Source of the DNA: Lachnoclostridium sp. UBA5890
GTDB taxonomy: Bacteria > Bacillota > Clostridia > Lachnospirales > Lachnospiraceae
DNA length: 38,171 nt
Reading direction: 5' to 3'
NCBI GenBank assembly: GCA_002431395.1
Contig: DJEU01000002.1
Location: forward strand, 56,398 to 94,568
The notes below the pieces were generated by a model. That model made no database searches, was not told where the DNA came from, and worked only from the letters and a program-made list of their open reading frames with translations. A program made the position numbers and the translations under genes. Positions within the stretch are counted from its first letter, which is position 1, and every line of letters starts with the position of its first letter. This document shows positions 32,137-38,171 of this stretch, one piece after another.

Positions 32137-32445
32137 TTACACTTTTTGAATAATCTTATACAACCCGGACATTGAAAAAATGCGGTCAATCCCTTTTCCT
32201 ACACCGGTAACATAGACGTTGCCCCCAAGATATCCCATCTTCTTATAACGTCCCATCACCATGCCGATCCCTGAACTATCCATAAAGGTCATTCCGTCAA
32301 AATCAAATACAATGTTCTTTACATTGCCCTTTTCAATCAACACATCGATCGTACGGCTGAGCTGCCCCGCCGTATGATGATCCAGCTCCTCACTGATATG
32401 TAGTATTAAATTTGCGCCGCTGCGCTCTAATGAAAATGTTTCCAT
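32137..32445 (-). CDS. spoIIAA: Anti-anti-sigma factor SpoIIAA
   Basis: This 102-residue STAS-domain protein releases SigF by competing for SpoIIAB. The phosphorylation site lies in MTFMDSSGIGMVMGRYK, where Ser57 and Ser58 align with the serine pair containing Ser58 of the Bacillus protein. The ELDHHTA motif (20-26) is also conserved. ATG 32445 has AAAGGAG twelve bases upstream. The preceding gene's terminator lies upstream, so a promoter should be within 32446-32482. I could not recognise a sigma-H promoter there with confidence. Confidence 0.95.
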   Translation of the reverse strand: METFSLERSGANLILHISEELDHHTAGQLSRTIDVLIEKGNVKNIVFDFDGMTFMDSSGIGMVMGRYKKMGYLGGNVYVTGVGKGIDRIFSMSGLYKIIQKV

Positions 32446-32482
32446 CGAGATTTCATTCTCCTTTCATAGAAATTTGGAAAAT

Positions 32483-32528
32483 AAAAAACTATGGGCGGAG
32501 ACATTTGTCTTCAATCCATAGTTTTTTT
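32483..32528. terminator. Terminator between the TPR gene and spoIIAA
   Basis: AAAAAACTATGG and CCATAGTTTTTT form a 12-bp stem, T-rich at both ends, so it could work on both strands. In context it ends the minus-strand TPR transcript, about 28 bases beyond its stop. Confidence 0.88.
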
Positions 32529-32555
32529 CATGCGTTCTTTTCTATTTTTTATCCG

Positions 32556-33962
32556 TCAATCCGTTTTGACGCCCAGCTGATTCAACCGGCTCTTCGCTTC
32601 CGAAGCACGGCTGCTGTTCTTATCCGTGTCAATAACTTTTTGATAATAGCTCTGTGCTTTTTTCGTCTTTCCTGTCTGATGGTATACGCGTCCCATAAAA
32701 TACAAGGCATCGAGATTTTTCTCATCAATCGAAAGAACCTGTTTCAAAAGATTTTCCGCTTCACTGTATTTTCCGGAGTTAAAGGCTTTACGCCCCTCCT
32801 CAAATAATTTCTGCGTATCTGCCGCCGTAATCTTTTTCGATACTACTGCCAGAAGATCCTTCGCTTCCTGCGTTGTAAAATCGCTGTCTTGGTAGCCATT
32901 TACCGTCGAAGCAGCCAGAAGCCGGTCACCCTCCTGATAGTATTTTACAGCCATTACAAGATGGTTGAGTTTTTCCACTTCCGCGCTCTTCTTGGTTTCT
33001 CCATCGTCGATTTCTTTCTGTAACGCATCGGCTTTGTCCTTCAGCGTCTTTTTCTCCTTCTCCAGCGTAGAAATCTGCGCTTCCTTAACCGAAAGCATTT
33101 CCTTTGCTTCTGTAATATCGCTGGAATTATTCCCCAGTGTATTCCCCTTCATTGTAGGATATATAAGCACCACACTTACAATAATTCCAATAACGGCTCC
33201 AACAATAATGTTGACGGCAGGCATCCATCGTTTCTTTTCTTCCCGGTATGTTCCCACCGGCGTCACATTTGCCGTGTTTGCCTGTGTCTCTTTCTCCGCC
33301 TGCTTTGCAAATGCTTTCGGAGAATTTTCCTTGCCTTTCGGCTCACTAAACGTATCGCCGATCTCCTGCATATAACGCAGTGTCGTCGTGTTGTTAAAGT
33401 CAATCTTTCGTGCACGTTTCAGCACTTTTGCCGCCTTTACATAATCCTTTCTCTTCATATATAAAAGGGCAAGCAGTTGATAGGCTCTCACAAATTTAGG
33501 ATTCAGGCTGACTACCTTTTTCAATTGAATGATTGCCAGATCCTCATTGTCATTTTTTGCCTCTTTCAAAGCTGAATTATATTTCTTAATGGTCTGGTTT
33601 ACCGTCTGCAGTGTACTTTGATTTTTCTGAACAACATCAATATAATACTTTGCCCGGTTGTCTTCCGGCTGGAGATAATCGCTTAAAACCCATTCACTGA
33701 GGGCTGCGATCGTCTCGCCCATTTCATTGTATACCAGACCAAGAAGGTTTCTTGCCTCGGTATTATGTTTATTAAAATTTAGACTCTTTTTCAAAACCAG
33801 GATGGCTCCCGACAAATCGCGCACCTTCGCTTTTTCCAAGCCAATATTATAATAGGCATTTGACAATTTACGCGCATGATGCAGCGCTCTGAGATCCTGT
33901 CCGCAAAAGCGGCAGACCGGGGCATCCTCTGTTATTATCGTATCACATCGTGGACATTTCAT
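32556..33962 (-). CDS. Zinc-ribbon, TPR and coiled-coil membrane protein
   Basis: This is a 468-residue protein. The N-terminal zinc ribbon has Cys3, Cys6, Cys17 and Cys20 (CPRC and CRFC). TPR-like repeats follow (about 30-200, e.g. ARNLLGLVYNEMGETIAAL and AYQLLALLYMKRKDYVKAAK). A single membrane helix lies about 247-268 (VNIIVGAVIGIIVSVVLIYP). Next comes a coiled coil (about 283-325), then a second TPR set (about 385-460, e.g. LDALYFMGRVYHQTGKTKKA). This predicts a cytoplasmic TPR and zinc part and an outside TPR part. ATG 33962 follows GGAGGAAAACG, 16 bases after the 48-residue gene. I do not know a named function. A scaffold role is inferred from the repeats. Confidence 0.85.
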   Translation of the reverse strand: MKCPRCDTIITEDAPVCRFCGQDLRALHHARKLSNAYYNIGLEKAKVRDLSGAILVLKKSLNFNKHNTEARNLLGLVYNEMGETIAALSEWVLSDYLQPEDNRAKYYIDVVQKNQSTLQTVNQTIKKYNSALKEAKNDNEDLAIIQLKKVVSLNPKFVRAYQLLALLYMKRKDYVKAAKVLKRARKIDFNNTTTLRYMQEIGDTFSEPKGKENSPKAFAKQAEKETQANTANVTPVGTYREEKKRWMPAVNIIVGAVIGIIVSVVLIYPTMKGNTLGNNSSDITEAKEMLSVKEAQISTLEKEKKTLKDKADALQKEIDDGETKKSAEVEKLNHLVMAVKYYQEGDRLLAASTVNGYQDSDFTTQEAKDLLAVVSKKITAADTQKLFEEGRKAFNSGKYSEAENLLKQVLSIDEKNLDALYFMGRVYHQTGKTKKAQSYYQKVIDTDKNSSRASEAKSRLNQLGVKTD

Positions 33963-33978
33963 CGTTTTCCTCCAACTC

Positions 33979-34125
33979 TTACATCGTACCTTTTACTTCT
34001 GCGATCAATTCTCTCATAATATCTGTCACATCTGTCATATTATTACTGTTGTTTACCACTTCACTTACCTGCTCAATATCTAAACTTGGCTCATACTTTT
34101 CCAATTCTTCTTCAAAATTAATCAT
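33979..34125 (-). CDS. 48-residue small protein upstream of the TPR gene
   Basis: This is a short frame, MINFEEELEKYEPSLD at the start, acidic and without cysteine or membrane segment. The ATG at 34125 has GGGAGG eight bases upstream. A strong promoter lies 40-70 bases further. The stop is only 16 bases before the TPR protein's ATG, with that gene's ribosome site in between, so the two form an operon. Similar short acidic starts occur in hypothetical Lachnospiraceae proteins as far as I recall. Function unknown. Tight coupling suggests a partner of the TPR protein. Confidence 0.75.
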   Translation of the reverse strand: MINFEEELEKYEPSLDIEQVSEVVNNSNNMTDVTDIMRELIAEVKGTM

Positions 34126-34166
34126 GTCATGCGCCTCCCTTTCTCTCTGTATTTTCTCTAAGAAAT

Positions 34167-34195
34167 ATCATACCGACTTTCCCTCTAAATTGCAA
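34167..34195 (-). promoter_or_regulatory. Promoter of the small gene and TPR gene
   Basis: On the minus strand TTGCAA (34190-34195) and TATGAT (34167-34172) are exactly 17 bases apart. It lies just after two terminator hairpins, giving a clean start of a new transcript. Confidence 0.75.
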
Positions 34196-34214
34196 GAGAA
34201 AAACTCTCTTTTTT

Positions 34215-34250
34215 CAAAAAGCTGTCGGCACATCCCGACAACTTCTTTTC
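34215..34250 (-). terminator. Second hairpin terminator after the MCP gene
   Basis: On the minus strand GTTGTCGG pairs with CCGACAGC (one G-T pair) and is followed by six T residues. It backs up the terminator at 34290. Confidence 0.7.
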
Positions 34251-34289
34251 TTTTTTTACATAAATCGAGCCTCTTCTCAGCATCAATTT

Positions 34290-34332
34290 ATGAAAAATCC
34301 CGGCTCTTGGCAGTCCAAGAAACCGGGATTAC
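34290..34332 (-). terminator. Terminator of the MCP gene
   Basis: AATCCCGG / CCGGGATT with an inner CTTGG / CCAAG stem. On the minus strand it is followed by five T residues. It starts about 30 bases beyond the MCP stop. Confidence 0.85.
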
Positions 34333-34358
34333 GTATCATTTCTTCTATACTATTGCTA

Positions 34359-35690
34359 TTATGCACGTAGTTTGTACTGATCGATCAATTCCATCGCATT
34401 TTCCATCTCACTGAAAAGTTCCTGAGAAAGCGCGGAACTTTCCTGCGCGGAAGCAGTATTTTTGTCCACTACGGCAGCGATCTCTCCGGCCGAAGTAAGC
34501 ATATCCTGAAGATAGGAATCCTGCTCTTTGGTCGCCTGTGTGATTTCTGTGATATGGGAAGAAATTTCTTCTGAAATCTTCGTAATGCCATCCATCATAT
34601 GTACGGTCTCTCCGGTAAGCGATACTCCGTTATTAACAGCTGCAATACTCTTGTGAATCAGATCTGTGATGTTCTGCGCCGCCTCGGCACTCGAACCTGC
34701 CAGTGTACCAATCTCTCCGGCGACAACGGCAAATCCTTTTCCATGTTCTCCGGCACGTGCTGCCTCAATCGAAGCATTGAGCGCCAGAAGATTTGTCTGC
34801 TCTGCGATACCACCGATTACTTCAATAATATTTGCAATTTCATTGGACTCTTCACGGATCAGATCCATCGCTTTGACAAGATCATTCATCTTACCTTCGC
34901 CTTCCTGCATCTGCTGTACCGCATCTTTGGAAAGTTTTTCCACTTCATCTGCTTTGCTTGTGCTGTCATGCACGGAATTGGAAACATTCCCAATATTATC
35001 TACAAGGTTTCGGATATGCTCGGACTGCTGCTGTGCACCATCCGCCATCGACTGTGCGGACTGTGCCAACGTATCTGCTCCGTCACACACTTGTCCAAAC
35101 GACTCCTTCATTTCTTTCAATGTCGTATTCAAACTGCTTAAAATCTCTGTCATAGAATCTTCAATCTCAGCAAAATCACCGATGTATTTCTGAACTTCTT
35201 CCAGATCAATATCTTTCGCACTGATCTGCTTCAAATTCATCGAAATATCGTCAATATAACGTTTCAATTCCTGCATAGCAAAATTGGTATTTTCCATCAT
35301 ATTGATAAATTCATCCTGCATCTGATACTCGATCTTGGCATCCAAATTTCCTTTTGCCAACTCATCCATCGCATGATCCATAATATCAATCGGCTCTTTC
35401 ACTCGACGAATCACCTGATTTGCGATCTTATTTAAAAACAGATCGATTCCGGCAATACTGATCACTGCAATTGTCAAAATCACACCTACGATAATAGCAA
35501 TTTTTGCTCCTGTTGCCAAATCAAATTTAGTATCTTCTTTTGCCAGCAAAATTCCTTCATAAATACCAATCAATGCCAGCACACCCACGACGCCACTAAC
35601 CGCAAACCCGATACGTAAAAACTGCATATGCATATACTTACGTATCGTAAGCTGCTTTTTCACTTGCTGTACTTGTTTTCCTGCCTTCAT
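34359..35690 (-). CDS. Methyl-accepting chemotaxis protein without external sensor domain
   Basis: This is a 443-residue chemoreceptor-type protein. Two membrane helices (about 24-45 and 62-86) are joined by a loop of only about 16 residues, so there is no room for an extracellular ligand domain. A HAMP-like region follows (about 87-150, VKEPIDIMDHAMDELAKGNL). Then comes a long coiled coil with the MCP signalling tip, GGIAEQTNLLALNASIEAAR followed by AGEHGKGFAVVAGEIGTLA. ATG 35690 has AAGGAGGTCACTT upstream. The longer frame to 35789 crosses the promoter. It may sense a membrane or cytoplasmic signal. It is transcribed alone. Confidence 0.92.
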   Translation of the reverse strand: MKAGKQVQQVKKQLTIRKYMHMQFLRIGFAVSGVVGVLALIGIYEGILLAKEDTKFDLATGAKIAIIVGVILTIAVISIAGIDLFLNKIANQVIRRVKEPIDIMDHAMDELAKGNLDAKIEYQMQDEFINMMENTNFAMQELKRYIDDISMNLKQISAKDIDLEEVQKYIGDFAEIEDSMTEILSSLNTTLKEMKESFGQVCDGADTLAQSAQSMADGAQQQSEHIRNLVDNIGNVSNSVHDSTSKADEVEKLSKDAVQQMQEGEGKMNDLVKAMDLIREESNEIANIIEVIGGIAEQTNLLALNASIEAARAGEHGKGFAVVAGEIGTLAGSSAEAAQNITDLIHKSIAAVNNGVSLTGETVHMMDGITKISEEISSHITEITQATKEQDSYLQDMLTSAGEIAAVVDKNTASAQESSALSQELFSEMENAMELIDQYKLRA

Positions 35691-35747
35691 AAGTGACCTC
35701 CTTGCTCTCCTGTTTTCCTTAAAAACGGAGAATAAATTTGTCCTTAA

Positions 35748-35776
35748 ATTATAGCACAAAACAAAAGAAATTACAA
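35748..35776 (-). promoter_or_regulatory. Promoter of the MCP gene
   Basis: On the minus strand TTGTAA (35771-35776) and a perfect TATAAT (35748-35753) are 17 bases apart. The leader is about 50 bases. Confidence 0.75.
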
Positions 35777-35791
35777 TGATTTCTTCCACCC

Positions 35792-35821
35792 TTGAAAACG
35801 CCCTGCCAACTATGTTACAAT
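35792..35821 (+). promoter_or_regulatory. Promoter of the DUF2207 gene
   Basis: TTGAAA (35792-35797) and TACAAT (35816-35821) are 18 bases apart. The start ATG is 34 bases downstream of the -10 box. It is back to back with the MCP promoter. Confidence 0.65.
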
Positions 35822-35855
35822 AAGTTTAACACTACATTAACAAAGGGGGATTTTT

Positions 35856-37796
35856 ATGAAAAAATCATTTTTTGCAGCTATTTTCTTTTGGGGACTGCTT
35901 TTCCTCTCCTGCTTCTTTTTGCCGGAAGCTGCTTATGCGGAGGACAGCAATTCCATTGAAAGGATTGATATGGACGTTTCGATCGATGCAAACGGGACCG
36001 CTCATATCAAGGAAGTCTGGCAGGCTTCTGTCTACCAGGGAACGGAAGGCTACCGTCCATATGGCAATCTGGGTGCCTGCGAGATCACGGATTTTTCTGT
36101 CAGCGATGACTTGGGAAACCATTACGAACTGCAGGATCACTGGGATACGGATGGCTTTTTTGTAGACAAACGGGAAAAATGCGGCATTGTCTATTATAAT
36201 GACAAGCTGGAGCTTTGCTGGGGTATCACCAAATACGGAAACCGTACTTACACGCTGACGTATAATATCACAAATATTATCAACCAATATACAGATGCGC
36301 AGGGACTTTATTTCAGTTTCATCCCGGAACAGATGGAGCAGCGTCCCGCTCACGCCTCCGTTTTCATTCACACGGATACGTTGAAATTAAATGAATCCAA
36401 TGCTAAAATCTGGGCATTTGGTTATCCGAATGGCACAATTACGTTTGAAAACGGCGGTGTGCGTATGGATTCACACGGTGCCCTTCCTTCTTCACATTAT
36501 ATGACGGCTTTAATCCAGTTTCCGGATCGCACTTTTTCTACAGCAGTAGAGAAAGAATGCTCTTTTGATGACGTCCGTGAACAGGCAGAAAAGGATGCCA
36601 TAACTCCCACCACGATCCGGTTTTACGATTATCTGATCTTCGCCCTTCCTTTCGTACTTTTGATTGGCGCTTTTCTGATCTGGTTTATCTGGGGACACGA
36701 CGACAAACCGGTCGATGTCACAGAATTTTATCCTCCGGATGACCACAACAGTGCCGAAATTGCTCTTCTCTATAAAGGCAAGGTCACAAACGAAGACCTT
36801 ACTTCCATGATTGTGTATCTTGCTTCCAAAGGATATCTTTCCATCGAAGCCAAAACAGAAGAAACACTTGGAGGACTGATAAAATCGAGCGATTTTATCT
36901 TGAAAAAGGAAAAAGATTATGATGGTGTCAACTCCATTGAACAACGTTTTTTTGATGGTTTATTTGCCGGACGAACAATTGTGTCAAAAAGTATGCTGAC
37001 CAATAAATTTTACCGTGTTTTAGGAGACATCGCAGATGATATGAACAGTAAAGATAACCAGAAGATTATTTTTGAATCTTCTTCTTTGTCAAAAAGACTT
37101 CCTATCACTTTGATGATCGTTCTGTCTCTGCTTTGCGGTCTGGTGCGTTCCCTTTATGCCGCAGAAGGCGATCTGCCAATTGCCTTCTTTTTAAGTTTGT
37201 TTCCTCTGACAGCCCTTCTTGTGTTGACACAACTTCCTTCGAAACCAGGCATCCACAACAAAATATTTTTAATCGTATGGAGTATCCTTTTCGGACTCAG
37301 TTCCGTCATCACGTCGTTAGTAAAATTAGCTTACACCGCACCGTTTTTTCTGCAGATGCTTATCTTTTCCATTATCTGCTCCTTTGGCATGGCAATTTTC
37401 CGCTATCTTGTGCCAAAACGGACCCCATATGGAACGGAAATGTTAGGCCGCATTCGCGGATTTAAACATTTTTTGGAAATTGCCGACAAAGAACGGCTGG
37501 AAATGCTGGTGACCGAAAATCCATCCTATTTTTATGATATTCTTCCTTACACTTATGTATTGGGAGTTTCGGACAAATGGATTGATAAATTCGAAGATAT
37601 CGCCATGGAACCGGCACATTGGTACCATGGTTCCAATATTTACAATACACGCGCTCTTGCCACCTCGCTCAATTCGACAATGAGTTCTGCCCGCACGGCA
37701 ATGACTTCCACCCCTTCCAAAGGCAGCGGTGGACGAAGTTTTTCCGGCGGTGGCGGTGGTGCCGGAGGACATTCTTCCGGTGGCGGCTTCCGATAA
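35856..37796 (+). CDS. DUF2207 domain membrane protein
   Basis: This 646-residue protein has a signal peptide (about 1-28, ending AYAED). An extracytoplasmic beta-rich domain (about 30-245) follows, with VSIDANGTAHIKEVW at its start, typical of DUF2207. Then come a membrane helix (about 252-272, ending WFIWG), a cytoplasmic part with VTNEDLTSMIVYLASKGYL, and two or three more helices (about 410-505). The tail is Gly/Ser-rich (SGGRSFSGGGGGAGGHSSGG), as in many members of this family. The start follows GGGGGATTTTT. It is a single-gene plus-strand transcript. The biochemical role of the family is not established as far as I know. Confidence 0.92.
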   Translation: MKKSFFAAIFFWGLLFLSCFFLPEAAYAEDSNSIERIDMDVSIDANGTAHIKEVWQASVYQGTEGYRPYGNLGACEITDFSVSDDLGNHYELQDHWDTDGFFVDKREKCGIVYYNDKLELCWGITKYGNRTYTLTYNITNIINQYTDAQGLYFSFIPEQMEQRPAHASVFIHTDTLKLNESNAKIWAFGYPNGTITFENGGVRMDSHGALPSSHYMTALIQFPDRTFSTAVEKECSFDDVREQAEKDAITPTTIRFYDYLIFALPFVLLIGAFLIWFIWGHDDKPVDVTEFYPPDDHNSAEIALLYKGKVTNEDLTSMIVYLASKGYLSIEAKTEETLGGLIKSSDFILKKEKDYDGVNSIEQRFFDGLFAGRTIVSKSMLTNKFYRVLGDIADDMNSKDNQKIIFESSSLSKRLPITLMIVLSLLCGLVRSLYAAEGDLPIAFFLSLFPLTALLVLTQLPSKPGIHNKIFLIVWSILFGLSSVITSLVKLAYTAPFFLQMLIFSIICSFGMAIFRYLVPKRTPYGTEMLGRIRGFKHFLEIADKERLEMLVTENPSYFYDILPYTYVLGVSDKWIDKFEDIAMEPAHWYHGSNIYNTRALATSLNSTMSSARTAMTSTPSKGSGGRSFSGGGGGAGGHSSGGGFR

Positions 37797-37986
37797 AAAT
37801 TGTATAAACGAAATAAGAAAGTCGTTTTTACAAAACGTTCACAAATTTTCGAAAATTTGAACATCATTTATTCACATTTTAAGTATATACTAAGACCATA
37901 AGTTAAAGATAAACAACTTCAACTTATAAAACTTAATTTTGGTAGTTATCTTATTTTTGATATTTTTTCATAAAACTCCTCTTTCA
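37797..37986. other. Gene-free leader-like stretch with a palindrome
   Basis: No open frame is visible. The stretch holds TTTTTACAAAACGTTCACAA (37825-37844, shared with 28695-28714), a perfect 16-base palindrome AAATTTTCGAAAATTT (37843-37858), a TATACT -10-like box (37886-37891) without a matching -35, and ATAAGTT / AACTTAT. It leads into two terminators, so a short untranslated RNA is possible but unproven. Confidence 0.4.
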
Positions 37987-38017
37987 GAAAAAGAACCGTG
38001 ACGGCGGTTCTTTTTCA
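37987..38017 (+). terminator. Terminator 1 downstream of the DUF2207 gene
   Basis: AAAAAGAACCG / CGGTTCTTTTT is a perfect 11-bp stem with a six-base loop and a T run. It works on either strand in principle. Confidence 0.88.
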
Positions 38018-38032
38018 CGTTTAGGAAACTTA

Positions 38033-38065
38033 AAAAATGCTCCGCGGTCACACGGAGCATTTTTC
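38033..38065. terminator. Terminator 2, tandem
   Basis: AAAATGCTCCG / CGGAGCATTTT is an 11-bp stem with an eight-base loop and T-rich flank on both strands, 16 bases after terminator 1. One of the two may serve a minus-strand gene beyond the window. Confidence 0.85.
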
Positions 38066-38072
38066 TCAATCT

Positions 38073-38157
38073 GTAACTATTCAGGATCCAATGTATGGAA
38101 ATCAATGAATCGTCGTGCTTGCACGTAAGAGACTTTGATTTCCATACATTGAGATCC
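38073..38157. repeat. Palindromic element with conserved core, copy at the window end
   Basis: The arms CAATGTATGGAAATCAA and TTGATTTCCATACATTG, flanked by GGATC / GATCC, form a stem of about 20 bp. The tip carries TCGTCGTGCTTGCACG followed by TAAGA (38110-38130), the same core as in 14658-14678. The left edge GTAACTATTCAGGATC (38073-38088) also occurs at 13120-13135. The arms themselves have no counterpart in the other copy. No gene is visible in the last 100 bases. Confidence 0.8.
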
Positions 38158-38171
38158 TAATAGGGCTCCCC

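Overview
The window looks like a chromosomal segment of a spore-forming, mid-GC member of the Clostridia, most likely Lachnospiraceae. The reasons are a complete spoIIAA-spoIIAB-sigF operon, strong AGGAGG-type ribosome binding sites, TTGnnn-17-TATAAT promoters, a long-form HPF, an RF2 without the programmed frameshift, and a high-cysteine protein of a kind I associate with this family. The genus cannot be fixed from sequence reading alone. Almost all genes lie on the minus strand. Only the high-cysteine protein, the CheX/CheY pair and a DUF2207 protein are on the plus strand. No phage, IS transposase or CRISPR array was seen.

Layout. 1-515: a two-copy 74-bp repeat followed by five copies of a 53-bp hairpin repeat, with no credible gene. 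516-10586: prmA preceded, in transcription order, by a ten-gene membrane cluster (mnhE, F, G, mbhD-like, mbhE/mnhB fusion, mnhC, then four different NuoL/M/N/MrpD-like subunits). It has no hydrogenase or NADH module. 10660-11934: purA with its own promoter. 12178-12874: a RelB-like antitoxin and PIN-domain toxin pair. 13137-18284: an operon of a degenerate GH3 lipoprotein, purC, purF and purB, closed by a terminator. 18405-18629: the high-cysteine protein, converging on a 40-residue small ORF and aroC. 20148-21408: a CheX-like protein with four 29-residue MshEN-like repeats, paired with a stand-alone CheY. 21410-21869: a gene-free block of nested palindromes inside two 117-bp direct repeats. 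21922-28573: a tight minus-strand run secA-prfB-cheW-hom-lysC. 28796-29323: hpf. 29533-29602: a DnaA-box cluster. 29647-30852: an rRNA-methyltransferase-like gene, a palindromic MITE-like element and tRNA-Arg(ACG). 30890-32445: the spoIIA operon. 32556-34125: a zinc-ribbon/TPR membrane protein and a 48-residue small gene. 34359-35690: a chemoreceptor without an external sensor domain. 35856-37796: the DUF2207 protein. 37797-38171: tandem terminators and another palindromic repeat.

How the parts fit. The pur genes supply IMP-to-AMP and early purine steps. aroC, hom and lysC supply aromatic and aspartate-family amino acids. The Mrp/Mbh-like cluster should move Na+ or H+ across the membrane. Chemotaxis-type parts (CheX-like, CheY, CheW, MCP) are scattered over four loci with no cheA or flagellar gene in view. 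The items I rate most worth pursuing are the CheX-like protein with MshEN-type repeats, the redox-free four-subunit Mrp/Mbh cluster, the dispersed palindromic element with a constant core and changing arms, the 21410-21764 structured repeats, and the DnaA-box cluster. All coordinates and motifs were read by eye. Family names rest on recognised motifs, not on database searches.
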